Shown here piece after piece: positions 51,028 to 61,633 of a stretch of 64,000 nt of DNA. A program made the position numbers and the translations under genes. The notes under the pieces were generated by a model. It had not been told where the DNA came from and did not search any database. It worked only from the letters and a program-made list of their open reading frames with translations. Source of the stretch: Brasenia schreberi (lineage: Eukaryota > Streptophyta > Magnoliopsida > Nymphaeales > Cabombaceae). How positions within the stretch are numbered: position 1 is the first letter of the stretch; the number at the start of each line of letters is the position of its first letter. The stretch is taken from the NCBI GenBank assembly GCA_036023115.1, contig JAYKKT010000088.1, forward strand, positions 2,943,501 through 3,007,500. Direction: 5' to 3'.

Positions 51028-52183
51028 ATGCTGCCTGTTCCTTAATCTCCGATAAAGATATATAATTTCTATCAAGAACAAGAGCTACCAACAAAGACCT
51101 TTTAGCAAATTTTATTGGAAGAAATACTTGAAACAATTCAACAATTCCAATAAATCCCACAACCAACTATTCGTTCGTCCTTCCTTTTTGTTCTTCTTCC
51201 AAAAATACAATCAACTTCGCATTTCAGATAGACGGAAACCACCAAGCTTTTCAAAAACCGACGAGAAACTGAAGCTATTTGTGGCCATGAATGAATTCAG
51301 ACCAAACAGAAAATAGTGAATGAAAAACTATAGATTGTAATGGGTTTCATAAGAACCCTCTGAACAATCCATTGAAGCTAAACTCAACCAAAATTTGGTG
51401 TCAATTAGTCGAGGAAAGGGGTTGAAAAATGGAGGCAAGGAAGAGGGGCGCATGACCCTCTATGGTGGGTGTAGTAAATGTTTTGCTTTCTATTACTTGC
51501 GTTCCTCTGGCATGATTTTTTTTTGGTAAAATAGAAAATATTAAATGTCGCTATTTGATTCCCTTGTGCGTACATACTGATTTATACTCATACCTATATC
51601 TTGTTCAATAGTCCTACTTCCTTGCACAAATTTTCTTCTTTCCATTTTAATTCAAAAAGTCGATTTAAATTTATCTTAAAAATAAAAACTGAAAACCTGA
51701 ATTGACCTTCTGTTACTAAAAGAGTTCTCTCAAAACTACCATCTTGCATGACTTGCAGTGTCAGTTTTGCCCTTTACTTATGAATTCTTTCAATACTAAC
51801 CAATCTTGTTTATCGTGTTTATGGCAATGGTTTGAATTAAGAGACTCGTTGTTTTCCATATGTGGTTCCTTTTTTCTTCTTTGACTGGAGGCAGAGTATA
51901 TTTTTTTGGGTCTAAACCGCGGGTACTGGTTTTCTCCATTCATGTTTTTCGTACTTAGTAAGCTAATAGTAAGAATTTATCATGCTAACGATCATTAATA
52001 AATCCTCTTTTATAATTAAGGATATTAGTATCATGTACATTCAGGAAAACTCATTAAGTGATTATTTCTTCAATTATTTGCATAAGCAATCTCTTAATTT
52101 AGCCGGATGCAATTTCTTGTTTATATAGTGTTTTTAAAAAAAAAGTTATTAATCATGTAGTGGTTTGTGTTACAAGTTGCATT
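51028..52183. other. Upstream region of the GATA gene
   Basis: Probable promoter and 5' UTR for the minus-strand GATA gene. No TATA box could be assigned with confidence. Small frames on both strands are unsupported. Confidence 0.45.
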
Positions 52184-52265
52184 ACAATGGGGAGGCCGGA
52201 GCTAGATGCAAGCCCTGGATATCGAACTCATGGTCTGAACTTGTGAGTCGAACCCCTCGCCACTG
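52184..52265 (-). mobile_element. tRNA-derived SINE-like copy
   Basis: The minus strand has 'ggcgaggggttcgactcaca', then 'atgagttcgatatccaggg' (B box), then 'ccggcctccccattg', which matches the body end of the copy at 6463-6560. Confidence 0.6.
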
Positions 52266-52552
52266 TCATGATCGGGTAGTTCGATTTCCGATATTGTTAA
52301 TATCATCTTACATGCTCATTACTAATTCCATTTTATCATAATAATGGACGTCAAGAATTGCATACTATGGGCATTTTTGCCATTTTCATTCATCAAAGAA
52401 ACTCCCAACCTTACCTACGATATACACCAAAAAAAGAAGTGATTAACAAGGGAAAGAACCTAAAGAAAAAGCCCAAACTATAACTCGGTGACACACAAAT
52501 AAAAATGAATATTTTGAGTCCTCATTATAACATCACGACTAAAAATTCATCT

Positions 52553-52680
52553 AGCAGACCCCGTTATGTAAGTAAAGTCTTGGTTGGTATTAAAGCATAT
52601 AATAGCTCGCATGTTGAGGGTAATCATGTTGCATGTCATGAGTTCGATACCGGGTTTTGGTATCCCCGTCCTTAAGAAAA
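52553..52680 (+). mobile_element. RTE-like tail followed by a SINE-like copy
   Basis: A decayed RTE 3' end (gcagaccccgttatgtaagt, 52555 on) is followed by 'ataatagctcgcatgttgag' (A box region) and 'catgagttcgataccggg' (B box, about 52636-52653). Either two adjacent insertions or chance proximity. Confidence 0.45.
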
Positions 52681-52751
52681 AGGAAATATAATTAAAAGAT
52701 CAAGTTGTGTATACATGTACATGCACACACACATATAGAGAGAGGGGGGGC

Positions 52752-53060
52752 GATCAATGTTCATTTGAGGTCAATGTTTAGATTGTTCCACCAATCTAGT
52801 TATCTGTTGTCATCCTCCATCACCTTTCATTGCTCTTTCACCGTTCAAAAACACCTTCCACCGATTAAAATTATCATTGTCAACACCAAAATTATTAAAA
52901 CCTATATATATATAGTTTTGTATTTTTAAATAGTTTTGTAATGGTGATGACAACTTTGATGGATGAATGAATGTTTTAAAATAAGAGAAATAGTAGAATG
53001 TGACGAAGAAAAGCTATTAATGGTTGGATTGATGGAACAATACAAATGGCTCAATTGATC
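52752..53060. mobile_element. Microsatellite-flanked hairpin (MITE-like) element, copy B
   Basis: The left arm 'gatcaatgttcatttgagg' with 'ttgttccaccaatct' is mirrored on the right (reverse complement gatcaattgagccatttgta, then ttgttccatcaatcca). A GAGAGAGGGGGGG run (52737-52750) borders the left end. The core matches copy A at 2245-2532. Confidence 0.6.
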
Positions 53061-53449
53061 ATGAATTGCTCTATGACATGTCTATTCATGTTCATTCATC
53101 GGTTTTTAGCACGTAACTTACAAAATTAAAGGTTTTGAAAATATAAAAAATAAAAAATATTATTTTCATATCTCTAAAAAGTAATAATGAAGCGTGAGTG
53201 AACAACCTAAGTTGTAATCAGGATCCGATCATTCTCTCTTTCTCTCTCTCTCTCTCTATATATATATACATTATATATATTATGGGTTATTTTAAGGCAA
53301 TTGCTTTACATATTTAATATTTTAAACTGATATTTAAAGGGTATCTCAATAATTTTTTATAAACATTGGTGACTTCGAGGGAACCAAGGTGTTGAAGCTG
53401 AAACATATTATCTTAATTAAAAAAGCTGAAAATTATGGCCTAAGTGAGT
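53061..53449. other. Intergenic with (CT)n(TA)n microsatellite
   Basis: A CT run (53232-53257) then TA (53258-53282). No gene. Confidence 0.5.
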
Positions 53450-53990
53450 CATGGGCACATGTACGTGGGACCCATCACCCGCAAACCTAATCTTTCCCAG
53501 CATGCAACGATGGACGTGCTGCGCACTGTCCACACCATCTGCTTCATCATCCTCATCCGTCCATCTTTCCATATCGACGGCCCATAATCGGGGGCCGTAG
53601 GGTCATGCACGACGCTTACGTTGTGACGGAGATAATGGCTCCATCCGTTGTCGTCTATTTGTGGGGCCCGCTAAAAAGAAACGTCAAAAGTGCTCTCTGT
53701 GAATATGCTTAGATGCCGGCCATTTAACGGCGTTAAAATGATGGATTAGTTGGACGTTCCGTGATTGGGAAAAGACGTGGGATGTCAATTTAGAGGAAGT
53801 TTAGGGGCACAATAGAGATTTAGTGAGCCTTCCCAGACGTGCTAGGTGGTGGGCCCTGTTTATTGACGACGAGCGTCCCGACCACGCTGCAACCAATGGC
53901 GACGTTGCGAATGCGTAATTGGAGTCAAGGACGAAAGGGGCCTCAAATTTGTTGACTTGAATACCCTTGTCATTCATATGATTTCCTCGC
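53450..53990. other. GC-richer promoter-like island without a gene
   Basis: About 0.5 kb of clearly higher GC than its flanks, with several ACGT cores and 'ggcccataatcgggggccg'-like palindromic words, but no open frame of note on either strand. It may be a promoter relic or a repeat end. Confidence 0.35.
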
Positions 53991-54962
53991 TAGCATATTA
54001 GTGACGGCATAAGAGTGTTCAAGAAACAGCCAGAATTAGATGTCAAAATGGATCAGATCCGACTCAACTCTGAAAAAATGCAGAATCGGACCAGCAAATC
54101 TCAGCCCATATTAGAAGTAGGGCCAAATGACTCAGCCCGTTTGACCCTAGGGTTGACCCGGGCTGGACCGAGTTGGCCCACAGAGTCACAAGCCTATTCG
54201 GGTATTAGATTAGGTCTATAAGATCTGATCTATATCTACTTAAAATTCAAACTTAACTATAATAAAAAACCTATATACACACACATGTAATAGAAAAACT
54301 ACATATATGTATATGTAATTGGAAAAGCTATATATATAGTACACATATATACATGTAATACAATTTTTTATATATAATAAAAAATTTATTTATTTATTTA
54401 TTTCTATATTTGTTAATATGGGTCAGGCCAACATTTTACAGGTCCAGCCAAAATCTGGCCCGGCATGGCCCCACCCATATTTTTCTCTACCCATCAAGGC
54501 CAGGGCCAGCCTGTATTGACATCTCTAACCAGAATCCCAGATGTCAAATGGTTTGGTTAAGTTCTAAGAGGAAAAAGGCTGACGGTTCGATTATTCAACA
54601 TTGGAACCAAATCATTACACACATATATGTATATATATAAAGTTTATATACTTAAATTTGATAAGTTTATATGTATGAGTTTTATAACCTCATATAACAA
54701 TCTTGATATATATATAAACTTTACATACTTGCATAGATATACACCCCCATAAGTTTATATATATATATATATATATGTTTATAGCTTCATATACATATAA
54801 AATCTGAACCATATATCCACACAATGTGATGACATAATACTTTGTATTTAGCTAAAACCTAAAATAAGTAGAATCATGGTTCAGAATCAAACCAAACCGG
54901 AACCATCGGTTCAATTCTAGGCATGACACGGTTTGACTCAGCTTTCCGTGTCTACCGTCGGG
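53991..54962. other. AT-rich intergenic DNA with repeat traces
   Basis: TATATA/ACACAC words and a CCGGTT-family trace at 54884-54950 (aaaccggaaccatcggttca, then ggcatgacacggtt). No gene. Confidence 0.45.
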
Positions 54963-55437
54963 CGCTTTTTTGCATATTATTAATACTGATATTTATTGGG
55001 CCATTTGAAGTTATTTGGTATAAGGAAATTATTGAAGGAAGCTAATGCCACAAATGAAGTACTCATCCCAATGAGGGCTGAATTAGATAGGCTTTGTGAC
55101 TTCAGACAGATCAACCTCTGCAATTTCTTCTATAAAATCATGGCTAAAATCATCGTTAACGAGTTAAAGTCGATTTTAACTCGGATCATTTCAACTAAAA
55201 CCATTGTTAATAAGATTTAGTCGATTCTTACTCGATCATTTCAGCCAACTAGCGAGCCTTCCTCACAAGGTAGAGATGATCCTCTAGTTAGTTGATAGTA
55301 CATAAGTTAGTAGACTATGCCTTCAAGCACAAAGGCCGCTGCAATGCTTAAAATTGATTTAGTGAAAGGTTATGATAATGATGACTAGGGTTTCCTTGAG
55401 AAGTCTTTGAGTTCCTTCAGCTTGGATCAATTTTTGA
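54963..55437 (+). mobile_element. L1-type LINE reverse-transcriptase remnant
   Basis: The frame at 54996-55220 reads KEANATNEVLIPMR, then DFRQINLCNFFYKIMAKIIV, NELKSILTRIIS, the typical finger region of plant L1 reverse transcriptases. Downstream, in shifted frames, KIDLVKGYDNDD-x-GFLEKSLSSFSLDQF is the first catalytic motif. Stops and shifts show it is dead. It belongs to a different LINE clade from the RTE copies. Confidence 0.8.
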
Positions 55438-55561
55438 TATATATATATATATATATATCATTATATTCTATTTTAGATCGATGAACTATGCCATAATGAT
55501 TAATGCTGAAGGTGGAGACCTTGTTGTGAGCTTGAGAAGCTCAAAACATAGAGACCCCATG
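55438..55561. other. Spacer with (TA)n
   Basis: A short (AT)n tract at 55438-55458, otherwise featureless. Confidence 0.5.
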
Positions 55562-55699
55562 AGTGGCGGATCCATAAAATTGTTTAGAGTGGGAAAGCTT
55601 TAAAAGTTTTCATTTTTTTTGAAATTTCAATAGAAAAATATAATTTTTCCGAAGGTAGAGCGATGGTGCCACCATGACACAATGTAGATCCGCCGTTGG
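55562..55699. mobile_element. Small MITE with ends like the 14012 element
   Basis: The left end 'agtggcggatccata' and the right end 'tgtagatccgccgttgg' are imperfect inverted repeats around a 138-bp AT-rich sequence. The right end matches that of the 1.35-kb element (tgtagatccaccactgg) at most positions, so the two are probably related. Confidence 0.55.
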
Positions 55700-57547
55700 A
55701 CCCTATATCATGCCTTATTCTTTGTCCAAGACAAAGTACAATTGATCGAGAGTTGAGGAGGACAAAGTCTTGTGAAAATCAACACTCTAAATCTTAGGAA
55801 GAATTTCACAAAGTTATGATGTGATTTCTCAAATTTTATACTTTAAAACTTCAATTTCTCAATATTTTAAGAGGAACATGAGGTTTTAATGATTAAACAA
55901 CTAAAGACTTGAAATTTCAATCATTAATCAAATAAGGATCTGGTAGATCGCTAACAACACTAGTTATTGCATATGTAACCTCATATTCCTGTTTGAATAA
56001 TGATAGAAACCTTATGTTCATACTCAAAAAATGATAAAAGCCTCATGTCTCTCTTAAAATGCTGAGAATTTAAGGTTTTCAAGTATAAAATTTAGAAAAC
56101 TATATTGTTCTTTTGAAAAGTTTTCTCTAAATCTTATATATAGTTTTGGTTTGATCCATCGTTGCATGGGCAATCAATGATCAACCATTTTAAACACAAC
56201 ATTAATTCGTCTCAATATCATAAGATTTTCATAAGGTAAGGATTAATGAAATGATAACTAGCGTCAGATAGTGATGCAAGGTATTTCAATGGCTCCATCC
56301 AGCATGCAAAGGTTTCTTTGGGAATAACCAATCATTTTGGTGCCTCCTGCAGATCTACACACAACACTGCATCTTCTTGGTATTAGGGTGACCACCTTGG
56401 AAGGAGGGAGAGCAGTTCTCCATGTTCATGTTCACAAAATATCAAACAATTGGTGGGTGGAAGATTTGCTTAAGATGTTGGGATGCATGCTGAAGATACA
56501 TCTATCCATGTCATTAAAATCATCATAACAATTTTCAAATTTCACAAGAAGAACTATAAAGATTCAAATGATCTCTTCATACACACATATACATCTATAC
56601 ATGTCATTAACTTCCAATAAGTATCAATTCAATCGATGCATTGTCTCAACTATGCTTACAAAATCATCCAATCCTTCAAGACAGCATTGGCTTAAGTATC
56701 TTCGAGGAACTCAATCAATTTAGAAGGCTGTTCGAGAGTTCAACCCTTTCGAAAACATCTTGTAAATGATGTTAAGCAGTGTTATTTCATGGATCTTTTG
56801 TATGATGTATTTGCTTTAGTTTTAGGTTGTTTCAACACATAAAAGCAAATGCTTTTAAAGTAAGATCCTGACATGAGGATGTAAACATGCTTGCTTGAGT
56901 TCAACGTGCACCAATAAAAGTTCTACATCACCATTTTTGACTAATGGAAGAGGGCTATTGTTACACCTACAAGAGTCATGACAGAGAAGTCGAGAAATGA
57001 CCATTCTCGGCAGTTTCACAGGAACGGCTAGATTGGCCATCTAGTTAACCGGCCAGATAAGGGCTCCAAAAACTGAAAACCCAGCCTGAATATCTGGTAG
57101 GTGGAGTCAGGTTCTGCTCTATAAATACAAAGTTGCCCACACACAGAAATATACAGTAAAAAAAAGAAAGAAAAGAGAAAAAGAGAACCTCCCTTGCAAA
57201 ACCTGTTGTTTAGAAACCGAAAAAACTCACAAGCTTCCTCTTCTTCTTCTCGTCTCCAAGATTTCATCTGTTGTGCAACTGGACATCGCTCGATCCCAAC
57301 AAGGACCATGTCAGGTAGAATGTTGTCATGGCATACTACCATGAGGATCAACAATTCCCAACAAGTTCTATGACATAAGTGAAGCAAGATCATGCTTTCT
57401 CAACTTAGTAAGCATAGATTGAACAATAAATCATATCCTCTATAACTATGCAATATTTTAGGTTTGACTGTCAAAATTGTTTTGTTGCCGAACAATGCAT
57501 TTTAATTTTTCTTTAAAACTTTAATATTTTAATGTCTTTTGCTGGTT
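55700..57547. other. Intergenic; possible promoter or LTR relic near 57117
   Basis: No gene. 'gctctataaatacaaagttg' at 57115-57134 is a good TATA-type sequence followed by a purine/CT-rich leader, but no coding sequence or second LTR follows. Confidence 0.4.
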
Positions 57548-58427
57548 TCAAGCGGTTTAAGACTGAAACTCGAACCAGCCCCGAACCGGCGTTTTCCGTT
57601 CTAGGTTTTGGACAATAATATGTCCTCCATAAGCTTCCCTTGAAGTGAAACTAGTGTAAGGTTATCTTTTATAGGGTAAAGGCACAAATTAGATTACATG
57701 AGTTTAGTGAAATCAGGTACAATTACATCATATTTGGATCTGACTCGACCCAATCAAGTTTAGTGAGAAAATGATTGACTGTGTTCCAAGTTCAAAATGG
57801 ACTTGAATTAGATTTAGAACACATTTATAAAGGTTTCAATAGGGGTGTGGGTCGGGTTTAAGCCGCTGACAAGTTGGATTGGGTCCAGTCCGGGTCAAAA
57901 GCAGGTTGAACGGGGCCCAACACGATGTATTATTCTTGCCCAATTTGAAGACTTGGACGTCACCTTAGGTTGAGTTGGGTAAATAGGTTTCCATAAGGAA
58001 TGGATTTTGGTGAGCAGTGTCTTGTACCCCGTCGTCCTCCCACTCTAATTGTGAAATTTGCCTTATGCCATCATTGTTTGGTTGAGTTTAAAAGTGAAAA
58101 ACCGAAAAATATATTTGATTCACAAGTGTATTTTTACGAATCAAAATGAAGCATGTATTGTTAAAATAAAATAAATGATTGAGATTTTCAAAGGTGAAGA
58201 AATCATATAAGGCGGAAGCATATTACATGTCCTATATATATTTTATATAAGATATGAATAATAACATATACTCCTAAAAAGTTTGTAATATACATTGACA
58301 TACATTTAGTGTTAGGTTTGGGTCATCCAGGACTTAAAGTACTTGAAACGTATATATCTGCACGCTCAAAGTTGCCACCCATTTAAATAGGAATGACAAT
58401 AGGATAAATTGTTCGGAATATATACCG
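57548..58427. other. Intergenic with CCGGTT-family traces
   Basis: A short CCGGTT-type piece at 57548-57612 (agccccgaaccggcgttttc) and GGGTCGGGTTTAAG-type words at 57845-57900. No gene. Confidence 0.4.
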
Positions 58428-58464
58428 ACCTGGTCTAGTATGGGAAAAGGCTTAGTTGTTGATT

Positions 58465-58547
<83 letters not shown>
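58428..58547 (+). mobile_element. Solo RTE 3' tail joined to a long (TA)n
   Basis: accgacctggtctagtatgg then gaaaaggcttagttgttg is an RTE 3' end whose GTT tail gives way to a TA tract of about 80 bp (58467-58546). Confidence 0.7.
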
Positions 58548-58549
<2 letters not shown>

Positions 58550-58627
58550 AGTGTATATGTATGTATATATATGGTCACTTTCTAATATATATATATATAT
58601 ATGTAAGTGTATATGCATGTATATATA

Positions 58628-58954
58628 TGTCCAGTTTCTAACCGGCCTGATGGTTTCAATGGAAATTGAATCGGTTTAAGAATCGATTGAATTCAGAGCT
58701 AGTGAAACCAAAACTAGAACTGGGTTCAAAACTAGGAATTACCGATTCGATTCCTGTTTTACCTTTATAAAATCGAAACTAAAACCAAATTCAAATCCAT
58801 GGTTTGTTTCTACCTTTCTTTTAATTTTTTATAATTTTAAAATTATTTTAATAAAATTATCAATTTTGAACTCAAGCCGAAATCGTATCCAAATGCAAAT
58901 CGACTCTGAGGTTCGGTTAACGTTCTGAACTAACAGGAACCGGACATGTCTAGT
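58628..58954. repeat. CCGGTT-rich dispersed repeat, copy 4
   Basis: Starts 'ccagtttctaaccggcctga'. It has an AT-rich core (58820-58865, ttttaattttttataatttt) and ends 'gaaccggacatgtctagtac'. It is the clearest full copy for comparison with 3780-4080 and 35976-36213. Confidence 0.7.
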
Positions 58955-59032
58955 ACTGTTGGGATGAGAATACCTTTTCTTTTGGTGTCACCTTAAACAA
59001 GAGTTTGGTTTCGGTTTCCACACTTCTTCCTG

Positions 59033-59034
<2 letters not shown>

Positions 59035-59077
<43 letters not shown>
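59035..59077. repeat. (CT)n tract in the probable SKIP 5' UTR
   Basis: A CT microsatellite at the start of the SKIP leader. Such tracts are common in plant 5' UTRs and core promoters. Confidence 0.85.
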
Positions 59078-59079
<2 letters not shown>

Positions 59080-59196
59080 GAGCTTAGCGGGCGGGCTTTT
59101 AGGGTTAGGCTTTCCGTCGATTACTCCTTTCGTCTTAGCAGAGAGGCCACAGGACAGTGCCTTCCATCCATTAGCTTTTCGTTGCTTGATTGCTAG

Positions 59197-59762
59197 GTAT
59201 GGTCTCCGCACTTCCTCTTGTATTGCTCTCCAGCGTTTGTGACGAAGACTTTAACTTTCTTCGGGTTCTTAGTGTGGAAATCTCGTTTTGTAAGATCGTG
59301 GAAAGAAAAAGCGATAGCCGACCCCGTCTAGTATGGGAAAAGGCTTAGTTGTTGTTGTTGTTGTTGTGGAAAGAAAAAGCGATCATATTTCTAGGGTTCT
59401 TCTTGAAGCTTTTTTATGTCGAAAATTCTCTATTTTAGGGTTCATCCTACCCATGCATATCGGAGTGATTAAGAGGCTTGTCTACGTTTCAATTTGTTTT
59501 TCGATTCTGCTTGTAGGGGTCTTCGTTGCTCTTGCATAGGGTAGGGGTTTTATTTGACAAGACCGGGAGAAACCTGTTCTTCGGACTTCTAAGGTTTCTG
59601 TTTGTTCGATTTTTTCTCCCCCATCTTCCTCTTTCTTTACTTGATCGTGTCTCCGTTACCATATTCTTTGGGTTTTTACATGATCTTGTTAGAAATCGAT
59701 GGCGTTCCTCTGCTTATTGCAATTTATGTTTCTGATATCTTCGTTATGATTATGATTTATAG
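59197..59762 (+). other. Probable 5'-UTR intron of the SKIP gene
   Basis: The donor gattgctag|gtatgg and the acceptor gatttatag|gatttt bracket a T-rich 566-bp stretch between the CT-rich leader and the ATG at 59807. Its ends are inferred from splice-site shape only. It contains a tiny RTE insertion (59316-59366). Confidence 0.6.
59316..59366 (+). mobile_element. 51-bp RTE tail insertion with perfect 18-bp TSD
   Basis: The insert reads agccgaccccgtctagtatg, then ggaaaaggcttagtt and (GTT)n. It is flanked by identical gtggaaagaaaaagcgat at 59298-59315 and 59366-59383 (the first g is shared with the tail). This proves a target-primed insertion that carried only the last 50 bases of an RTE element. 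Confidence 0.92.
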
Positions 59763-59806
59763 GATTTTGTTGCTCGAAGCGGAAGTATTTGCCGTGTAAA
59801 GGAAAG

Positions 59807-61633
59807 ATGTTGTCTCTGAAGGAACTGCTTCCTCCGGCGAAATCCTCAGCTCCGGCCGTCTATGATTTCTCCTCCGATCCTTGGTTCAAGGATCGATTTG
59901 ATACCGAAGCAAAAGGCGATGCTTCTTCGCAGCCACTGAAGGCAAAGCCGATCCCTCCTTATGGCAAGCGTTCTGGATTCGTTCCTAGGAAGCCTGAGGA
60001 TTTTGGTGATGGTGGTGCGTTCCCTGAGATCCATGTTGCTCAGTACCCTCTTGACATGGGCCGACGAGAGCCGAAGCCCGATGCGAAGACGTTGCCCATC
60101 AATGTTGATGCCCAGGGTAACGTCGCTTACGATGCCATTGTCAAGCAGAATGAGAATGCCTCCAAGATCGTCTATTCTCAACATAAGGACCTCCTTCCAA
60201 AACTCCCTGGAGAAGTTGGTGATCGTGGCACTGAGGGGAATATTGATGAAGAGGAAGAGCTGATCGAGAAGACAACTCAGAAGACGAGAGAAGCGCTTGA
60301 GAAGATCGTGAATGTACGACTGAGTGCGGCACAACCGAAGAATGTGGCAGTCCAATCCTCGGAGCCAACCTTCGTTAAGTACAAACCTTCACAGCAATCC
60401 GCTGCTTTTAATTCTGGTGCCAAGGAGAGGATTATTAGGATGGTCGACATGCCCGTTGATCCCCTGGAGCCACCTAAATTCAAGCACAAAAGGGTCCCGA
60501 AGGCATCTGGGTCTCCACCGGTGCCGGTGCTCCACTCACCGCCTCGACCAGTTACTGTGAAGGACCAACAGGATTGGAAGATACCACCTTGCATTTCTAA
60601 TTGGAAAAACCCCAAGGGTTATACGATTCCGCTCGATAAACGGCTCGCTGCAGATGGCCGTGGTTTACAGGAAGTTCAAATCAATGATAATTTTGCTAAA
60701 CTGTCCGAGGCTTTGTATGTTGCTGAGCAGAAGGCAAGGGAGGCGGTTGAGATGAGGTCAAAGATACAAAGGGAGCTCTTACTGAAGGAGAAGGAAAAGA
60801 AGGAGCAGGAATTGCGGGCGCTAGCACAGAAGGCCCGGTTGGAGAGAACCGGTGCTGCAGAGAAACCTGGACTTGATGGTGCAGAACGAATGGCATCTGT
60901 TGGCCCTCCTAGTAGTGTCGGCAGCGAAAGGCGCGTGGCAGAAACTGAAAGGTTGAAGGAGAACCCTAGAGAGACCAAAGAGGAAAGGGAAGATAGGTTG
61001 AGGCGCGAAGCAATTCGTGAGGAAAGGAGACGTGAAAGAGAACGAGAGAGAAGGCTGGAGGCCAAGGATGTTGCTATGGGAAAGAAGAGCAAGATCACAA
61101 GAGACAAGGATCGTGATATCAGTGAGAAGGTTGCCCTTGGAATGGCAAACACGGGCGTGGGGCGATCAGGTGAAGTTATGTATGACCAGAGGCTCTTTAA
61201 CCAGGAGAAAGGAATGGAGTCTGGATTTGCTACCGATGATCAGTACAACATATACGATAAGGGGCTGTTTACTGCACAGTCTACATTGTCAACCTTGTAC
61301 AAACCGAAAAAGGACGCGGATGCGGATATGTACGGAGGTGATGAGCAACTTGATAAGATTCTCAAAACCGATCGTTTCAAACCAGATAAAGGGTTTGCTG
61401 GTACCAGTGAAAGGGCTGGACCTAGAGATAGGCCTGTTGAGTTCGAGAAGGATGCAGAAGAGGCGGATCCTTTTGGTCTTGATCAGTTCTTGACAGAAGT
61501 TAAGAAGGGGAAGAAGGCGATGGACAAAATTGGCGGTGGTGGTACGATGAAGGCTAGTGCTGGTGCTGCAATGAGAGAGAGTTATGAAGGAGGTTCTAGC
61601 AGAACCAGGATTTCTTTTGAAAGGAGCCGGTAA
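59807..61633 (+). CDS. SKIP: SNW/SKI-interacting protein (SKIP), splicing factor
   Basis: A 608-residue intronless CDS starting MLSLKELLPPAKSS. The in-frame stretch upstream of the ATG (TTG at 59789) is not a start. SKIP (yeast Prp45) is a nuclear spliceosome component in the Prp19-associated set and, in plants, also works with the Paf1 complex; it links splicing to the clock and stress responses. Visible marks: PEDFGDGGAFPEIH near residue 65; KIVNVRLSAAQPKN; SGAKERIIRMVDMPVDPLEPPKFKHKRVP; the SNW signature (S264-N265-W266, ISNWKNPKGYTIPLDKR, then LAADGRGLQ); AKLSEALYVAEQKAREAVEMR; a long charged Arg/Glu/Lys region (about 310-440); and a C-terminal DPFGLDQFLTEVKKGKKAMD. Length matches plant SKIPs. 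The frame is intact. Expected to be broadly expressed; a CT-rich leader and a 5'-UTR intron precede it. Confidence 0.97.
   Translation: MLSLKELLPPAKSSAPAVYDFSSDPWFKDRFDTEAKGDASSQPLKAKPIPPYGKRSGFVPRKPEDFGDGGAFPEIHVAQYPLDMGRREPKPDAKTLPINVDAQGNVAYDAIVKQNENASKIVYSQHKDLLPKLPGEVGDRGTEGNIDEEEELIEKTTQKTREALEKIVNVRLSAAQPKNVAVQSSEPTFVKYKPSQQSAAFNSGAKERIIRMVDMPVDPLEPPKFKHKRVPKASGSPPVPVLHSPPRPVTVKDQQDWKIPPCISNWKNPKGYTIPLDKRLAADGRGLQEVQINDNFAKLSEALYVAEQKAREAVEMRSKIQRELLLKEKEKKEQELRALAQKARLERTGAAEKPGLDGAERMASVGPPSSVGSERRVAETERLKENPRETKEEREDRLRREAIREERRRERERERRLEAKDVAMGKKSKITRDKDRDISEKVALGMANTGVGRSGEVMYDQRLFNQEKGMESGFATDDQYNIYDKGLFTAQSTLSTLYKPKKDADADMYGGDEQLDKILKTDRFKPDKGFAGTSERAGPRDRPVEFEKDAEEADPFGLDQFLTEVKKGKKAMDKIGGGGTMKASAGAAMRESYEGGSSRTRISFERSR

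Noticed and set aside
59789..59806. An upstream start for SKIP giving MPCKGK before MLSLKE
   Set aside because: That codon is TTG, not ATG; the first ATG is at 59807 and gives the usual plant SKIP N-terminus.
59846..61152. Several long antisense and alternative frames over the SKIP CDS
   Set aside because: Shadows of the highly conserved SKIP coding sequence.
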